From NCBI GenBank assembly GCA_026989375.1, contig JALSJJ010000007.1, positions 1-34,005 on the forward strand: a stretch of DNA of 34,005 nucleotides, read 5' to 3'. The stretch's first letter is position 1. Every line of letters starts with the position of its first letter. Positions 1 through 7,876 of the stretch are shown here, piece by piece. Made by a program: the position numbers and the translations under genes. Source of the DNA: Rhodothermus sp. GTDB lineage: Bacteria; Bacteroidota; Rhodothermia; Rhodothermales; Rhodothermaceae. The notes beneath the pieces are model-generated. The model did not search any database and was not told the origin of the DNA. It saw only the letters and a program-made list of their open reading frames with translations.

Positions 1-1
1 A

Positions 2-103
2 TGTTCTGCGTTGCTGGTCATCTTCGTATTGCAAGTGCCGGGAGGGGAGCGTGGAGAACGCTGGCGTCGTCCTGACAGGCAGGAGCGTCTTTACAGATCG
101 TAG
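2..103 (+). CDS. C-terminal end of an unidentified protein (partial)
   Basis: An open frame enters from the left window edge and stops with TAG at 101-103. The visible 33 residues start with a hydrophobic stretch (ALLVIFVLQV) followed by a strongly basic and charged tail (GERGERWRRPDRQERLYRS), as at the end of a membrane protein with a cytoplasmic tail. It would overlap the convergent hydrolase gene by 13 bp, similar to other tail-to-tail overlaps in this window. The fragment is too short to name a family, and it could be a chance open frame. Confidence 0.35.
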   Translation, partial: CSALLVIFVLQVPGGERGERWRRPDRQERLYRS

Positions 104-837
104 CGGCCCAGCTCTTCACCGAGCTCGGTGGCGGCAAAGTGCTGGCGGGCGGTTTCAAGGTCGGCTTCGCTCAGACCAGGTGGTAGGTGAACCAGCAGCA
201 GCCGGCGGGCACTGGCCCGGGATGCCTGGCGAGCGGCGTCTTCAGGGGAGGTATGGCCCGGGCTTGCGCCAGTGGCTTCGTGGATCAGGATGTCAGCGTT
301 GCGGCCCAGTTCGACCACAGCGTCGGTGGGCTCGGTATCGCAGGAGTAGGCAATCACGCGGCCTGTGGGCAGATGCTCAAAGCGTAGTCCCACTGTAGGG
401 ACTGGATGGACGACGGGCCAGGCACGGATGCGCCACCGGTCATTTTCCAGAACAAGGGCGCCCGGTTCGTACGGTACTTCGTGCCAGTCGCGAGCCGGCA
501 GGCCCTGCCAGGTTGTGGTATTGTAGGTGTCGAAGCAGCGCCGTGCCTGATCAATTGCCGCCTGAATGCCGTAGATAGGGATGGGAGCGCGGCGTCCCAG
601 CAACCAGATACGCTCCATGAACAACGGAAAACCGCTGGTGTGGTCCGGATGTTCATGCGTCAGAATCAGCGCCGTTAGCTGCACCGGATCCAGGCCAGCG
701 GCCAGCAGTCGCTGAATGACATCGCCACCGCAATCGATCACGATCAGGGAGGCTTCATCGGCAACCGCCAGCATGGTGGTGGTGCGGTGTGGATCACTTA
801 CGGCCGCCCCGGTCCCCAGCAGGTAAAGCGAAGGCAT
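91..837 (-). CDS. Metallo-beta-lactamase-fold hydrolase (RNase Z-like)
   Basis: A 248-residue cytoplasmic protein with the full metal-binding set of the metallo-beta-lactamase superfamily: HEHPDH at residues 61-66, a histidine at 144 (VVHP), an aspartate at 167 (SCDTEP) and a late histidine at 217 (LLVHL). The sequences HEATG (186-190) and GHTS (194-197) follow the pattern of the RNase Z/arylsulfatase-like branch, which usually cleaves phosphodiester or sulfate-ester bonds. It is about 60 residues shorter than typical RNase Z, and I see no long exosite arm, so a tRNA 3'-processing role is possible but unproven. It lies about 100 bp downstream of the polyprenyl synthase on the same strand and may be its operon partner. 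The ATG at 835-837 has only a weak upstream AGG. The fold is certain; the substrate is not. Confidence 0.85.
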   Translation of the reverse strand: MPSLYLLGTGAAVSDPHRTTTMLAVADEASLIVIDCGGDVIQRLLAAGLDPVQLTALILTHEHPDHTSGFPLFMERIWLLGRRAPIPIYGIQAAIDQARRCFDTYNTTTWQGLPARDWHEVPYEPGALVLENDRWRIRAWPVVHPVPTVGLRFEHLPTGRVIAYSCDTEPTDAVVELGRNADILIHEATGASPGHTSPEDAARQASRASARRLLLVHLPPGLSEADLETARQHFAATELGEELGRYDL

Positions 838-937
838 GGCGTCTGCTTACCTGATTGGTTGGCTACAGATCGGTCGCCCTCAATTTAGCACAAAGAAGCT
901 TTTTTTTGCCCGAGTCGACATGAACTTTTCAAGCAGG

Positions 938-1942
938 CTATCGGGTGCGTTTGACGGTATAGTCCACCAGGTCGATGAGGGCGTCGCGGGCATCTCCAGG
1001 CGGATAGCGTTCCAGGATAGCCCGGGCCTCGCCGGCCAGTGCTTCCATGCGTTCACGAGCGTAGGCCATGCCGCCATAGGCTTCGGCAAAGTCGGCGACA
1101 GCCTGAATATCCTTGCGGCTTTTTTTCTTCTTTCGGACAATGCGGAGCACACGGCGGCGTTCGGTACCCGGCGCCATCTGGAGGGCATAGATGAGCGGGA
1201 GGGTTAGCTTTTTCTCTTTCAGGTCGATCCCGATTGGCTTGCCAGCCTCTTCGCCATAGTCAAACAGGTCGTCGCGGATCTGGAAGGCTAGTCCGAGCTT
1301 TTCACCCATCTGATACATTTCTTCGATGATTTGCGGATCGTCGGTAGCGCTGAGAGCGCCGCACTTAGTACAGGCGGCGATGAGTGAGGCGGTTTTGTCG
1401 GAGATGATGCGAAAGTAGGTGGCCTCATCAATGTCCAGGTGGCGCGACTTTTCAATTTGCAGCAGCTCGCCTTCACTCATGCGGCGTACGGCGTCCGATA
1501 GCGCATGAAGCACATTATAGTCCCGATATTCCAGTGCCAGCAGAAGCCCGCGGCTGAGGAGAAAGTCGCCGAAGAGTACGGCCACTTTATTTTTCCAGAT
1601 GGCATTGATGGAGAACATACCGCGGCGTTGCTCGGCGCCGTCCACCACGTCGTCGTGTACCAGGGTGGCGGAATGAAGTAATTCCACCAGGGCAGCCGCA
1701 CGATAGGTGGCTTCTGTGATACCGCCACATAGCTTGGCCGTTAGCAGGACCAACAGTGGCCGGATACGCTTGCCTTTCTGGCGGAGCAGGTAGCGAGCGA
1801 CGTGATCCAGCAGCGGCACCGACGTGCGCATGGCATCGCGAAAATAGCGCTGGAAATGCTTTAGCTCGTCTGCAACCGGCCGCTGGATGTCTTTCAGCGA
1901 AATGGTACGGAGTTGTGCCGGGGAGGTAGCACGCGCGGGCAT
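938..1942 (-). CDS. Polyprenyl (all-trans) diphosphate synthase
   Basis: A 334-residue trans-isoprenyl diphosphate synthase that elongates farnesyl or geranylgeranyl diphosphate with isopentenyl diphosphate, probably for the menaquinone side chain. The first aspartate-rich motif DDVVD is at residues 97-101 (HDDVVDGAEQRRG) and the second, DDLFD, at 224-228. GKRIRP near 57 is the usual substrate-binding segment, and a KKLTLP stretch follows the second motif. The residue before the first motif region suggests a medium or long chain, but length cannot be read safely by eye. I chose the ATG at 1940-1942. The open frame extends 33 codons upstream, but that extension looks non-coding and would consume most of the gap to the divergent transporter gene. 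Gene symbols such as ispB or hepT would over-specify the chain length. Confidence 0.93.
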   Translation of the reverse strand: MPARATSPAQLRTISLKDIQRPVADELKHFQRYFRDAMRTSVPLLDHVARYLLRQKGKRIRPLLVLLTAKLCGGITEATYRAAALVELLHSATLVHDDVVDGAEQRRGMFSINAIWKNKVAVLFGDFLLSRGLLLALEYRDYNVLHALSDAVRRMSEGELLQIEKSRHLDIDEATYFRIISDKTASLIAACTKCGALSATDDPQIIEEMYQMGEKLGLAFQIRDDLFDYGEEAGKPIGIDLKEKKLTLPLIYALQMAPGTERRRVLRIVRKKKKSRKDIQAVADFAEAYGGMAYARERMEALAGEARAILERYPPGDARDALIDLVDYTVKRTR

Positions 1943-2058
1943 CCCTGTGGTGATTCCTGGTGATACATCTTTTCGCTGAAACGACAACGACGGGGAGAAG
2001 TTTGGCCGTTGTTGCTCCGAAAGTGTTGTTGGCGCTCGCACCTTCTCTTGAAAGCCCG

Positions 2059-2066
2059 TATTTTTG
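2059..2066 (+). promoter_or_regulatory. TAnnTTTG-type -7 element upstream of the NSS transporter
   Basis: TATTTTTG fits the Bacteroidota -7 consensus TAnnTTTG and ends 32 nt before the ATG at 2099, in the 156-bp gap between the divergent polyprenyl synthase and transporter genes. No convincing TTTG -33 box lies 19-21 nt upstream, so this rests on the -7 match and position alone. Confidence 0.35.
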
Positions 2067-2098
2067 TGCGCGAACGTTCACCGAAGTTGTATTCGGCA

Positions 2099-3607
2099 AT
2101 GCAGGAAACCCGACAGCATTTCTCGTCGCGGCTGGGATTGCTGCTGAGCGTGCTGGGTATTGCCGTGGGGACCGGTAATATCTGGCGTTTTCCCCGAATT
2201 GCCGCGCAAAACGGGGGCGATACAGGGGCAGGCGCATTTTTGCTGGTATGGATCGTGTTTCTATTTCTGTGGAGCATTCCGCTCATTGTCGCGGAGTATG
2301 CGCTGGGTCAGAAGGGGCGTATGGGGGTGATTGGGACGTTTGCGCGGGTAGGGGGGCGTTCGATGGCCTGGCTGGGGGCGTTTGTGGCGCTGGTCTCAAC
2401 GGCGATCATGTTCTACTATGCGGTGGTAACTGGATGGTGCTTGTATTATGCCATCCAGTTGCTGGCACAACCATTACCGACGTCAACCGAGGCCGCGCAG
2501 CAATTCTGGGACGGGTTTCAGACCAGTCTCTGGCCTGTGGTATTTCAGGCGCTGGCGCTCGGGCTGGCCATTGCGGTGATCTGGACAGGGGTGCGTGCCA
2601 TCGAGCGCGCCAATCGGGTGCTGATTCCGGCGCTCCTGGCGATTCTGCTGGTGGCGCTGGGCCGAGCTCTGACGCTGGAAGGTGCGCTGGAAGGGGTGCG
2701 TTATCTGTTCACGCCTCAGTGGAGCGATCTGGCACGGCCCCGGCTATGGCTGGAGGCGCTCACGCAGAATGCCTGGGATACAGGGGCCGGGTGGGGACTG
2801 ATTCTCACCTACGCAGCCTACATGCGGCGAGAGCACGGGGTGGTGAAAAATGCCTTTCTGACGGGTATCGGCAACAACACCGTGTCGCTACTGGCCGCAT
2901 TGACGATTTTCGGGACGGTATTTGCCGTGCTGGGGGCAGAGCTGTCGCGGGCTGAAGTGCTGGAGGTGATGCGCACAAGCGGACCGGCCTCGACGGGACT
3001 GACCTTTATCTGGTTGCCGCAGTTGTTTGCCCGACTTCCGATGGGGCACGTGCTGGCCGTGCTGTTTTTTGTGGGATTGACGTTTGCGGCGTTCAGCTCG
3101 CTGATTGCCATGGTGGAGTTAGCCACGCGCGTGCTGATGGATCTGGGCGTGCGACGTTCGCGGGCGCTGGTAGGCGTGGGCGTAGTGGCCTGGTTGCTGG
3201 GAGTGCCCTCTGCCTTGAATCTAACCGTGTTCGGTAACCAGGATTTTGTCTGGGGCGTAGCGCTGATGCTGTCGGGCGCCTTTGTGGCGCTGGCAGTGGT
3301 GCGCTACGGGCCAGCACGGTTGCGGCAGGAGACGATTGCAATCAATGTGTGGGACTGGCAACTGGGACGGGGCTGGGATGTGCTGATGCGGTGGGTTGTG
3401 CCGCTGGAGGCAATGGTGCTTCTGGGCTGGTGGCTCTACCAGGCAGGTGTGGTGTACGCGCCGGAGCGCTGGTACGATCCCCTGGTACCCTATTCGGTGA
3501 TGACCTGCCTGGTGCAGTGGGGGATCGTGCTGGGCGCCTGCTACCTGATGAACAACTGGCTGGTGCGTCGTATGGCTTTGCCGATAGCGATACAGACCAG
3601 AAAGTAA
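2099..3607 (+). CDS. Sodium-dependent NSS/SLC6 family amino-acid transporter
   Basis: A 502-residue membrane protein of the LeuT-fold neurotransmitter:sodium symporter family, which imports amino acids or related amines with Na+. The first helix carries AVGTGNIWRFP at residues 22-32. It aligns with the unwound TM1 of LeuT at the same numbering, including N27, which binds sodium in LeuT. About 12 hydrophobic segments are visible, close to the usual 11-12 helices, and the length is near that of LeuT (about 510). I chose the ATG at 2099 because it starts just before the conserved TM1; the longer frame adds 30 basic, non-conserved residues. The M14 peptidase gene starts 3 bp after the stop, so the two are probably co-transcribed. 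The substrate cannot be told from sequence. Confidence 0.93.
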   Translation: MQETRQHFSSRLGLLLSVLGIAVGTGNIWRFPRIAAQNGGDTGAGAFLLVWIVFLFLWSIPLIVAEYALGQKGRMGVIGTFARVGGRSMAWLGAFVALVSTAIMFYYAVVTGWCLYYAIQLLAQPLPTSTEAAQQFWDGFQTSLWPVVFQALALGLAIAVIWTGVRAIERANRVLIPALLAILLVALGRALTLEGALEGVRYLFTPQWSDLARPRLWLEALTQNAWDTGAGWGLILTYAAYMRREHGVVKNAFLTGIGNNTVSLLAALTIFGTVFAVLGAELSRAEVLEVMRTSGPASTGLTFIWLPQLFARLPMGHVLAVLFFVGLTFAAFSSLIAMVELATRVLMDLGVRRSRALVGVGVVAWLLGVPSALNLTVFGNQDFVWGVALMLSGAFVALAVVRYGPARLRQETIAINVWDWQLGRGWDVLMRWVVPLEAMVLLGWWLYQAGVVYAPERWYDPLVPYSVMTCLVQWGIVLGACYLMNNWLVRRMALPIAIQTRK

Positions 3608-3610
3608 ACC

Positions 3611-5191
3611 ATGCGTTATGCAGGATTCCTACTGGCGTTTATGCTGGCCCGTACGGCCGTCGGGCAGGGAGTGGACCTGGCTTTTTTGCAGACGCGAGCT
3701 GAAGCGACCGGATTCGCCGAAACGACGCGCTACGACGAAGTAATGGCCTTTCTGGAAGTGCTGGAGGCCAGCTCCCAACGGATTCAGGTAACGCGTTTCG
3801 GGTATACCACGGAAGGGCGCGCCTTGCCGCTGGTGATTTACGGAAACATAGTGAACACAACAGCCGATGGTGTGCGGGCGGCGACGGCGCCGCTGCGCGT
3901 GCTGATTCTGGCCAACATTCATGGGGGAGAGGTCGCCGGTAAAGAAGCCACGCTGAGGTTGCTGCGGGCGCTGGCTGCTGGTGTGCATGCCGCATGGGCC
4001 GATTCGCTTGTGTTGTTGGTAGTGCCGATATACAATGCCGATGGAAATGAGCGGATCAGTCTGTACAATCGACCGCTGCAGAATGGGCCCGTCGGTGGGA
4101 TGGGCCAGCGCGCCAATGCGCAGGGGTATGATCTGAATCGAGATTTTATGAAGGTCGATGCGCCCGAAACCCGCGCCCTACTTCGGGTAATGCGGAACTA
4201 TGATCCACACGTTTTTATTGACCTGCATACGACCGATGGTACCTACCACGCCTACCCGCTCACCTATGCTCCCTCACTTCATCCATCGACCCCTGAACCG
4301 CTGGTGAATTACCTGCGCCGGAGGTGGCTTCCGGCCGTTAACGATACGATCTGGACAAAGTATCGGTGGAAGCTGTTCTACTATGGCAATCTCCCCAGGC
4401 CGGATAGTGACCGGCCACCCGGCTGGTACACTTTCGATCATCGGCCCCGTTTCGGAACGAACTACGTTGGCCTGCGGGGGATGATGGGGGTGCTCAGCGA
4501 AGCCTATGCCTATGCGACGTTTGAGGAACGCATTGAGGCGACCTATGCCTTTCTGGAGGCGATGCTCTCGTTTGCTGCTGCCCATGCCAGTGAGATTCGG
4601 AGGTTGGTCGATCGGGTGCGCCAGACGGCGCCCGTGGGCCAGCCTGTGGCGTTACGTGCGCGCATCGCGAAGGCACCAGAACCAGCGCTGGTGCTACTGG
4701 GAGCCGTCGATTCACTGCGTCATCCCTATACCGGCGAGCTTATGCTGCATCGCAGGCAGGAAGTGTTTCCCGAGATGTTGCCCCTGTATGATCGTTTTGT
4801 GCCAGCCGAGACGGTTGCTATACCTCAGGGATATCTGGTGCCGGCCGGACTCGACCGCGTGCGCGACCTGCTGGAAGCCCATGGCATCCCCTGCATGCCT
4901 GTGGAAGCCGGGCGCACGCTGGAGGTCGAGCGCTTCCGCATCGATTCGGTAGCAGTCGCCGCACAACCCTATCAGGGGCACAGAGGCCAGGAAGTCTATG
5001 GGGCCTATGAACGGCAGATGCTGACGACCATGGCCGGAAGCTGTCTGGTAACCATCGAAGGACGCACCGGCCGCATAGCCGCGCTGTTGCTGGAGCCACG
5101 CTCCGACGATGGCGTGGTAGCCTGGGGATTGCTGAAAGATCGCCTCAGGCCCGGACGCTACTATCCTATTGTCCGCGTGCCCGTTCAGTGA
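3611..5191 (+). CDS. Secreted M14-family zinc carboxypeptidase
   Basis: A 526-residue exported metallopeptidase with an N-terminal signal peptide (about residues 1-19, hydrophobic FLLAFMLA then TAVGQ). The zinc site of the M14 carboxypeptidases is complete: HGGE at 104-107 (H104, E107) and the third ligand in DLHTTDG (H206). The substrate-binding NRDF motif is at 176-179, and the catalytic glutamate is probably E297 in GVLSEAYAY. The domain occupies about residues 40-325, and the last 200 residues form an extra domain I cannot name. M14 enzymes remove C-terminal residues from peptides or cell-wall peptides. Its ATG lies 3 bp after the transporter stop, which suggests joint release and import of amino acids, but this is inference. 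Confidence 0.92.
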   Translation: MRYAGFLLAFMLARTAVGQGVDLAFLQTRAEATGFAETTRYDEVMAFLEVLEASSQRIQVTRFGYTTEGRALPLVIYGNIVNTTADGVRAATAPLRVLILANIHGGEVAGKEATLRLLRALAAGVHAAWADSLVLLVVPIYNADGNERISLYNRPLQNGPVGGMGQRANAQGYDLNRDFMKVDAPETRALLRVMRNYDPHVFIDLHTTDGTYHAYPLTYAPSLHPSTPEPLVNYLRRRWLPAVNDTIWTKYRWKLFYYGNLPRPDSDRPPGWYTFDHRPRFGTNYVGLRGMMGVLSEAYAYATFEERIEATYAFLEAMLSFAAAHASEIRRLVDRVRQTAPVGQPVALRARIAKAPEPALVLLGAVDSLRHPYTGELMLHRRQEVFPEMLPLYDRFVPAETVAIPQGYLVPAGLDRVRDLLEAHGIPCMPVEAGRTLEVERFRIDSVAVAAQPYQGHRGQEVYGAYERQMLTTMAGSCLVTIEGRTGRIAALLLEPRSDDGVVAWGLLKDRLRPGRYYPIVRVPVQ

Positions 5192-5209
5192 GAAACTCCG
5201 TGGGCTGCT

Positions 5210-5223
5210 TGTTGGTACCAACA
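5210..5223. repeat. Perfect 14-bp palindrome, possible operator
   Basis: TGTTGGTACCAACA is a perfect two-fold symmetric sequence 19 bp after the M14 peptidase stop, in the 207-bp gap before the redoxin gene. It is not followed by a T tract, so it is not an intrinsic terminator. The symmetry and size suit a dimeric repressor site, but only one copy was seen and no regulator lies beside it. Confidence 0.3.
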
Positions 5224-5398
5224 GAACGATGGGACCAGGTCTCAAATGGAAGAGTAGGGCGTCCGTTACGCGCATCTAACGCGGACCATGAAACGACCGG
5301 CAGCCAATTCAGCTTAACGCGGGCATATACATACACTGGCCGGAAGTTTGCAAAGCTACCTATGCGATGATCAACCAGTCGAGCCGTTTATTAGACCG

Positions 5399-5986
5399 AT
5401 GAGACATGTTGCTGCACTTATTGCTTCAGGATGGCTGCTGACAATGGCGGCATGGGCTCAGTTGCCGCTGGCCGACCGGCCAATGCTTTCAGTGGACGGA
5501 CGACAGGTAACCCTGGCCCAACTCCGCGGCCCACGCGGACTGGTAATCGTCTTCTGGAGCAATCGTTGTCCCTGGGCCGCTCGTTATGAGTCTCGGTTGA
5601 AAAAACTGGCGGAAAGGTACGGAGCCCGGGGCGTCGCGTTTGTGCTGGTGAATGCCAATGATCCGAAAGCTTTTCCGCAGGAGTCCCTGGAGGCCAGTCG
5701 GCAGCAGGCCCAGCGCAGGGGATACGCGATGCCTTATCTTCAGGATAAAGGAGCAGCCCTGGCGCGGGCGCTGGGCGCCTCACGTACGCCGGAGGTGTTT
5801 GTGTTTGATGCGAAAAATCAGCTCATCTATCGAGGAGCGATCGACGACAGTCCAGGCGATGCAACCAATGCGCAGCGAACCTATCTACAGATCGCGTTGG
5901 AAGCCCTGCTACAGGGCAAAGCTCCGGCAACAACCGAAACAGGTGCCTTCGGCTGTCTGATTCGATTCCCGCAGGATGAGCCGTGA
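5399..5986 (+). CDS. Exported redoxin (AhpC/TSA-type, single N-terminal cysteine)
   Basis: A 195-residue thioredoxin-fold protein with a signal peptide (residues 1-20, ending in AWA before QLPL). The active-site region reads WSNRCPWA, with one cysteine (C57) rather than a CxxC pair. The cis-proline loop is TPEVFVFD (P131). A second cysteine, C186, sits in the short C-terminal motif GCLIRF. A similar GC-hydrophobic-basic tail ends many one-cysteine redoxin-family proteins, so C186 may be the resolving cysteine. The protein probably acts in the periplasm or at the outer face of the inner membrane as a thiol peroxidase or reductase. I chose the ATG at 5399 because it begins the signal peptide; a TTG-started extension upstream adds 17 polar residues. 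The next gene starts with an overlapping GTGA. Confidence 0.82.
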   Translation: MRHVAALIASGWLLTMAAWAQLPLADRPMLSVDGRQVTLAQLRGPRGLVIVFWSNRCPWAARYESRLKKLAERYGARGVAFVLVNANDPKAFPQESLEASRQQAQRRGYAMPYLQDKGAALARALGASRTPEVFVFDAKNQLIYRGAIDDSPGDATNAQRTYLQIALEALLQGKAPATTETGAFGCLIRFPQDEP

Positions 5987-7035
5987 GGGAGGCGTTGAAC
6001 GAGCGCGTGCAGCGCCTGCTTGAGCTGGCTCGGCGCTGGCGCGAGCCGTCGTTGCCGGAACGACAGGAGGCTGTCGAACGAGCGCTGGCTGCTTCGGATT
6101 TTCTGACCGAGGAAGCGGCTGCGTTTGCCCTGAATCAGCAGATGCATGCGTTGACGAAACAGGCATTGCGCCGCTTTGTGGACATGTTGCCGCCGGCGTC
6201 TGAGCAGACCGTACTGCTCTGGCAGACCGATCGATCGCCGCTGGCCGGCTGGCAGGAAGCCCTATGGCTCTGGCTGAGCGGACAGCGGGGCACGCTGGTG
6301 CTTACCGAACCTGCCGCGACGCTGGTCGGTGCCCTGTTGCAGGCGCTGGAAGTCGATACACTGGTAATCGATACGGAGCCACGTCTGGAGACGCGGCTGG
6401 CACAGGTGGATGTTTTGGTGGTCGTTGGCGATGAGACTGTCCACCAGCAGGTGCAGGACGCGCTGGTCCAGGGCGGACCCGTTCCTGTCAAAAGCCGTCT
6501 GCTTCCGTTGCGCTACGGAGTAGCTGTACTAGATGGCCGTGAAACGCCGGATGAGCTGGAAGGACTGGCGGAAGATGCGCTGCTTTTTGAAGGGTTTGGC
6601 TGTCGGAGTGTCCGTCTGATATGGGCGCCGGAGCATTTACCGCCCGATGCATTGCTTGAGACGCTGTCGCTGTTTCGAAGTGTGTTTCCGGCACATCCCG
6701 CCACGCCCGGTCGCCTGAAGATGCCCCGGGCATGGTTGAAGGCTACCGGCATGCCACACGCCTACGGTGAAGGATTGGAATTCCTGATCAGTAAAGGAGC
6801 ACCCGAGCTACAGACACCAGGACATCTGCGCTGGGTCCCTTACCGGAAGCTTGAAACGGTAGGGGCGTGGTTAAGCGGCTGTGCCAATAAACTTTCCGTT
6901 GTTGTGGCACGGCCCGAGTTGCTTCAGCAGTTGCCGGCATTGCCCGGCCGTACAGAACCGGGCCAGGCGCATCGGCCTGCGTTTCCAGATACGCTGGGCA
7001 CAACGCTTGAAGTGCTCCGAGCCTTGTTGACTTAA
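5983..7035 (+). CDS. LuxC-like acyl-CoA reductase family protein
   Basis: A 350-residue cytoplasmic protein resembling the acyl-CoA reductase (LuxC) branch of the aldehyde dehydrogenase superfamily, as found in many Bacteroidota. The key sign is EGFGCRSVRLIWAPE around residues 203-217, which corresponds to the family's F-G-x-G-C-R-N-V signature and holds the probable catalytic C207. The N-terminal third is helical and poorly conserved. Such enzymes reduce acyl-CoA or a bound acyl group to the aldehyde with NADPH; the acyl substrate here is unknown. The start is GTG at 5983, overlapping the redoxin stop by 4 bp, so the two are translationally coupled. Its TAA overlaps the convergent Nfu-like gene by 4 bp. 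The protein is shorter than luminous-bacterial LuxC (about 480) and may be a divergent member. Confidence 0.72.
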   Translation: MREALNERVQRLLELARRWREPSLPERQEAVERALAASDFLTEEAAAFALNQQMHALTKQALRRFVDMLPPASEQTVLLWQTDRSPLAGWQEALWLWLSGQRGTLVLTEPAATLVGALLQALEVDTLVIDTEPRLETRLAQVDVLVVVGDETVHQQVQDALVQGGPVPVKSRLLPLRYGVAVLDGRETPDELEGLAEDALLFEGFGCRSVRLIWAPEHLPPDALLETLSLFRSVFPAHPATPGRLKMPRAWLKATGMPHAYGEGLEFLISKGAPELQTPGHLRWVPYRKLETVGAWLSGCANKLSVVVARPELLQQLPALPGRTEPGQAHRPAFPDTLGTTLEVLRALLT

Positions 7036-7349
7036 CCGGTTCGAGCGGCCGCACGCTCGTCCAGATATGTGCGCAGCACGCTGATTACGTCGGTTTCAAT
7101 AGCCTCCCAGGGCACTTCTGCACGTTTGGTTACGGTAACAAACTCTGGTAGAATGAGCACGTCGCAGACGCCTTCGATGGCAAACAGCGCGGTGGCCAGT
7201 GGATGTGCGGCCGCGGCTTCGGCCGAACGAAAACTCAACAGGCCTTTGTCAATAAAAGTCTGGCCCGATGCTGTAAATTTGAGGCTATTGGGATTAGGAG
7301 TTGGGTGGCGTTGAATTCCTGAAGCCAATGATTTTTTCCAGAAACGCAT
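7032..7349 (-). CDS. Stand-alone Nfu/NifU N-terminal domain protein
   Basis: A 105-residue protein consisting almost only of the Nfu N-terminal domain (Pfam Nfu_N type). The diagnostic segment PTPNPNSLKF is at residues 16-25, followed by SFRSAEAAAAHPLATALFAIEGVCDVLI-like spacing and FVTVTK. In full-length Nfu proteins this domain precedes a CxxC iron-sulfur scaffold domain; here that C-terminal domain is absent, and the only cysteine (in GVCDV) is not in a CxxC. It may assist Fe-S cluster transfer by binding partners rather than clusters. The gene is single and faces the LuxC-like gene with a 4-bp stop overlap. The ATG at 7347-7349 directly precedes the conserved domain. Confidence 0.85.
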   Translation of the reverse strand: MRFWKKSLASGIQRHPTPNPNSLKFTASGQTFIDKGLLSFRSAEAAAAHPLATALFAIEGVCDVLILPEFVTVTKRAEVPWEAIETDVISVLRTYLDERAAARTG

Positions 7350-7439
7350 GGAGCTGGGGGATTACTTTCTGCGGTAAGTGGTAAACGGAAAGCTTGACGC
7401 CTGTTCGGGTTCCTTTGCACAGCATACATCGTAAAGTCT

Positions 7440-7802
7440 ATGCAGACGACTCCTTCGCAGCATCTACAACGCTTGCGTCAGCAGATGCAGGAACTGGTGG
7501 AAGACCTGCGGACCTGGGTGGAGTTGCGGCTGATGCTCACCCAGTTGGAAATTGAAGAGCGCATCGAAGCACGGATCCGTCAGCTTCTGGTTCGGGTGGT
7601 GATCGGCGTGTTGGTCGGGCTTGCTGTCGTATTTGGGCTGGTGGCTGTGGCGCTGGGACTGGGAAGCTGGCTGGGACACTCCGGCTGGGGGTTTCTGGTA
7701 GTAGCCCTGGTGCTGGCGGGCATAGCGGCTGTGCTATACCTTGGGCGGCGGCGGTCCAATGTCACCGAAGCATCGAAAGCGGCCGATCAAGCATCTGCTT
7801 AA
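7440..7802 (+). CDS. Phage holin-X-like / DUF1469-type small membrane protein
   Basis: A 120-residue protein with an amphipathic, coiled-coil-prone N-terminal half (residues 8-48, rich in Gln, Leu, Glu and Arg) and two hydrophobic helices (about 52-76 and 82-101) joined by a short GHSGWG turn. The tail is polar. This matches the pattern of the 'putative actinobacterial holin-X' (DUF1469) family, which despite its name is usually a chromosomal inner-membrane protein of unknown role. No phage genes are nearby. The next gene begins 74 bp downstream with a strong ribosome binding site, so the two may be co-transcribed. Confidence 0.7.
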   Translation: MQTTPSQHLQRLRQQMQELVEDLRTWVELRLMLTQLEIEERIEARIRQLLVRVVIGVLVGLAVVFGLVAVALGLGSWLGHSGWGFLVVALVLAGIAAVLYLGRRRSNVTEASKAADQASA

Positions 7803-7876
7803 TCCTGGCATTTTGCGGACGATTACTACAGGCAGGATATGACGTGGATTGACCCCCGCTTCCGTGGAGGTACAGC

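Noticed and set aside
7440-7802. Prophage remnant suggested by the holin-like protein
   Set aside because: No endolysin, capsid, integrase or attachment repeat is near. The family is common on bacterial chromosomes.
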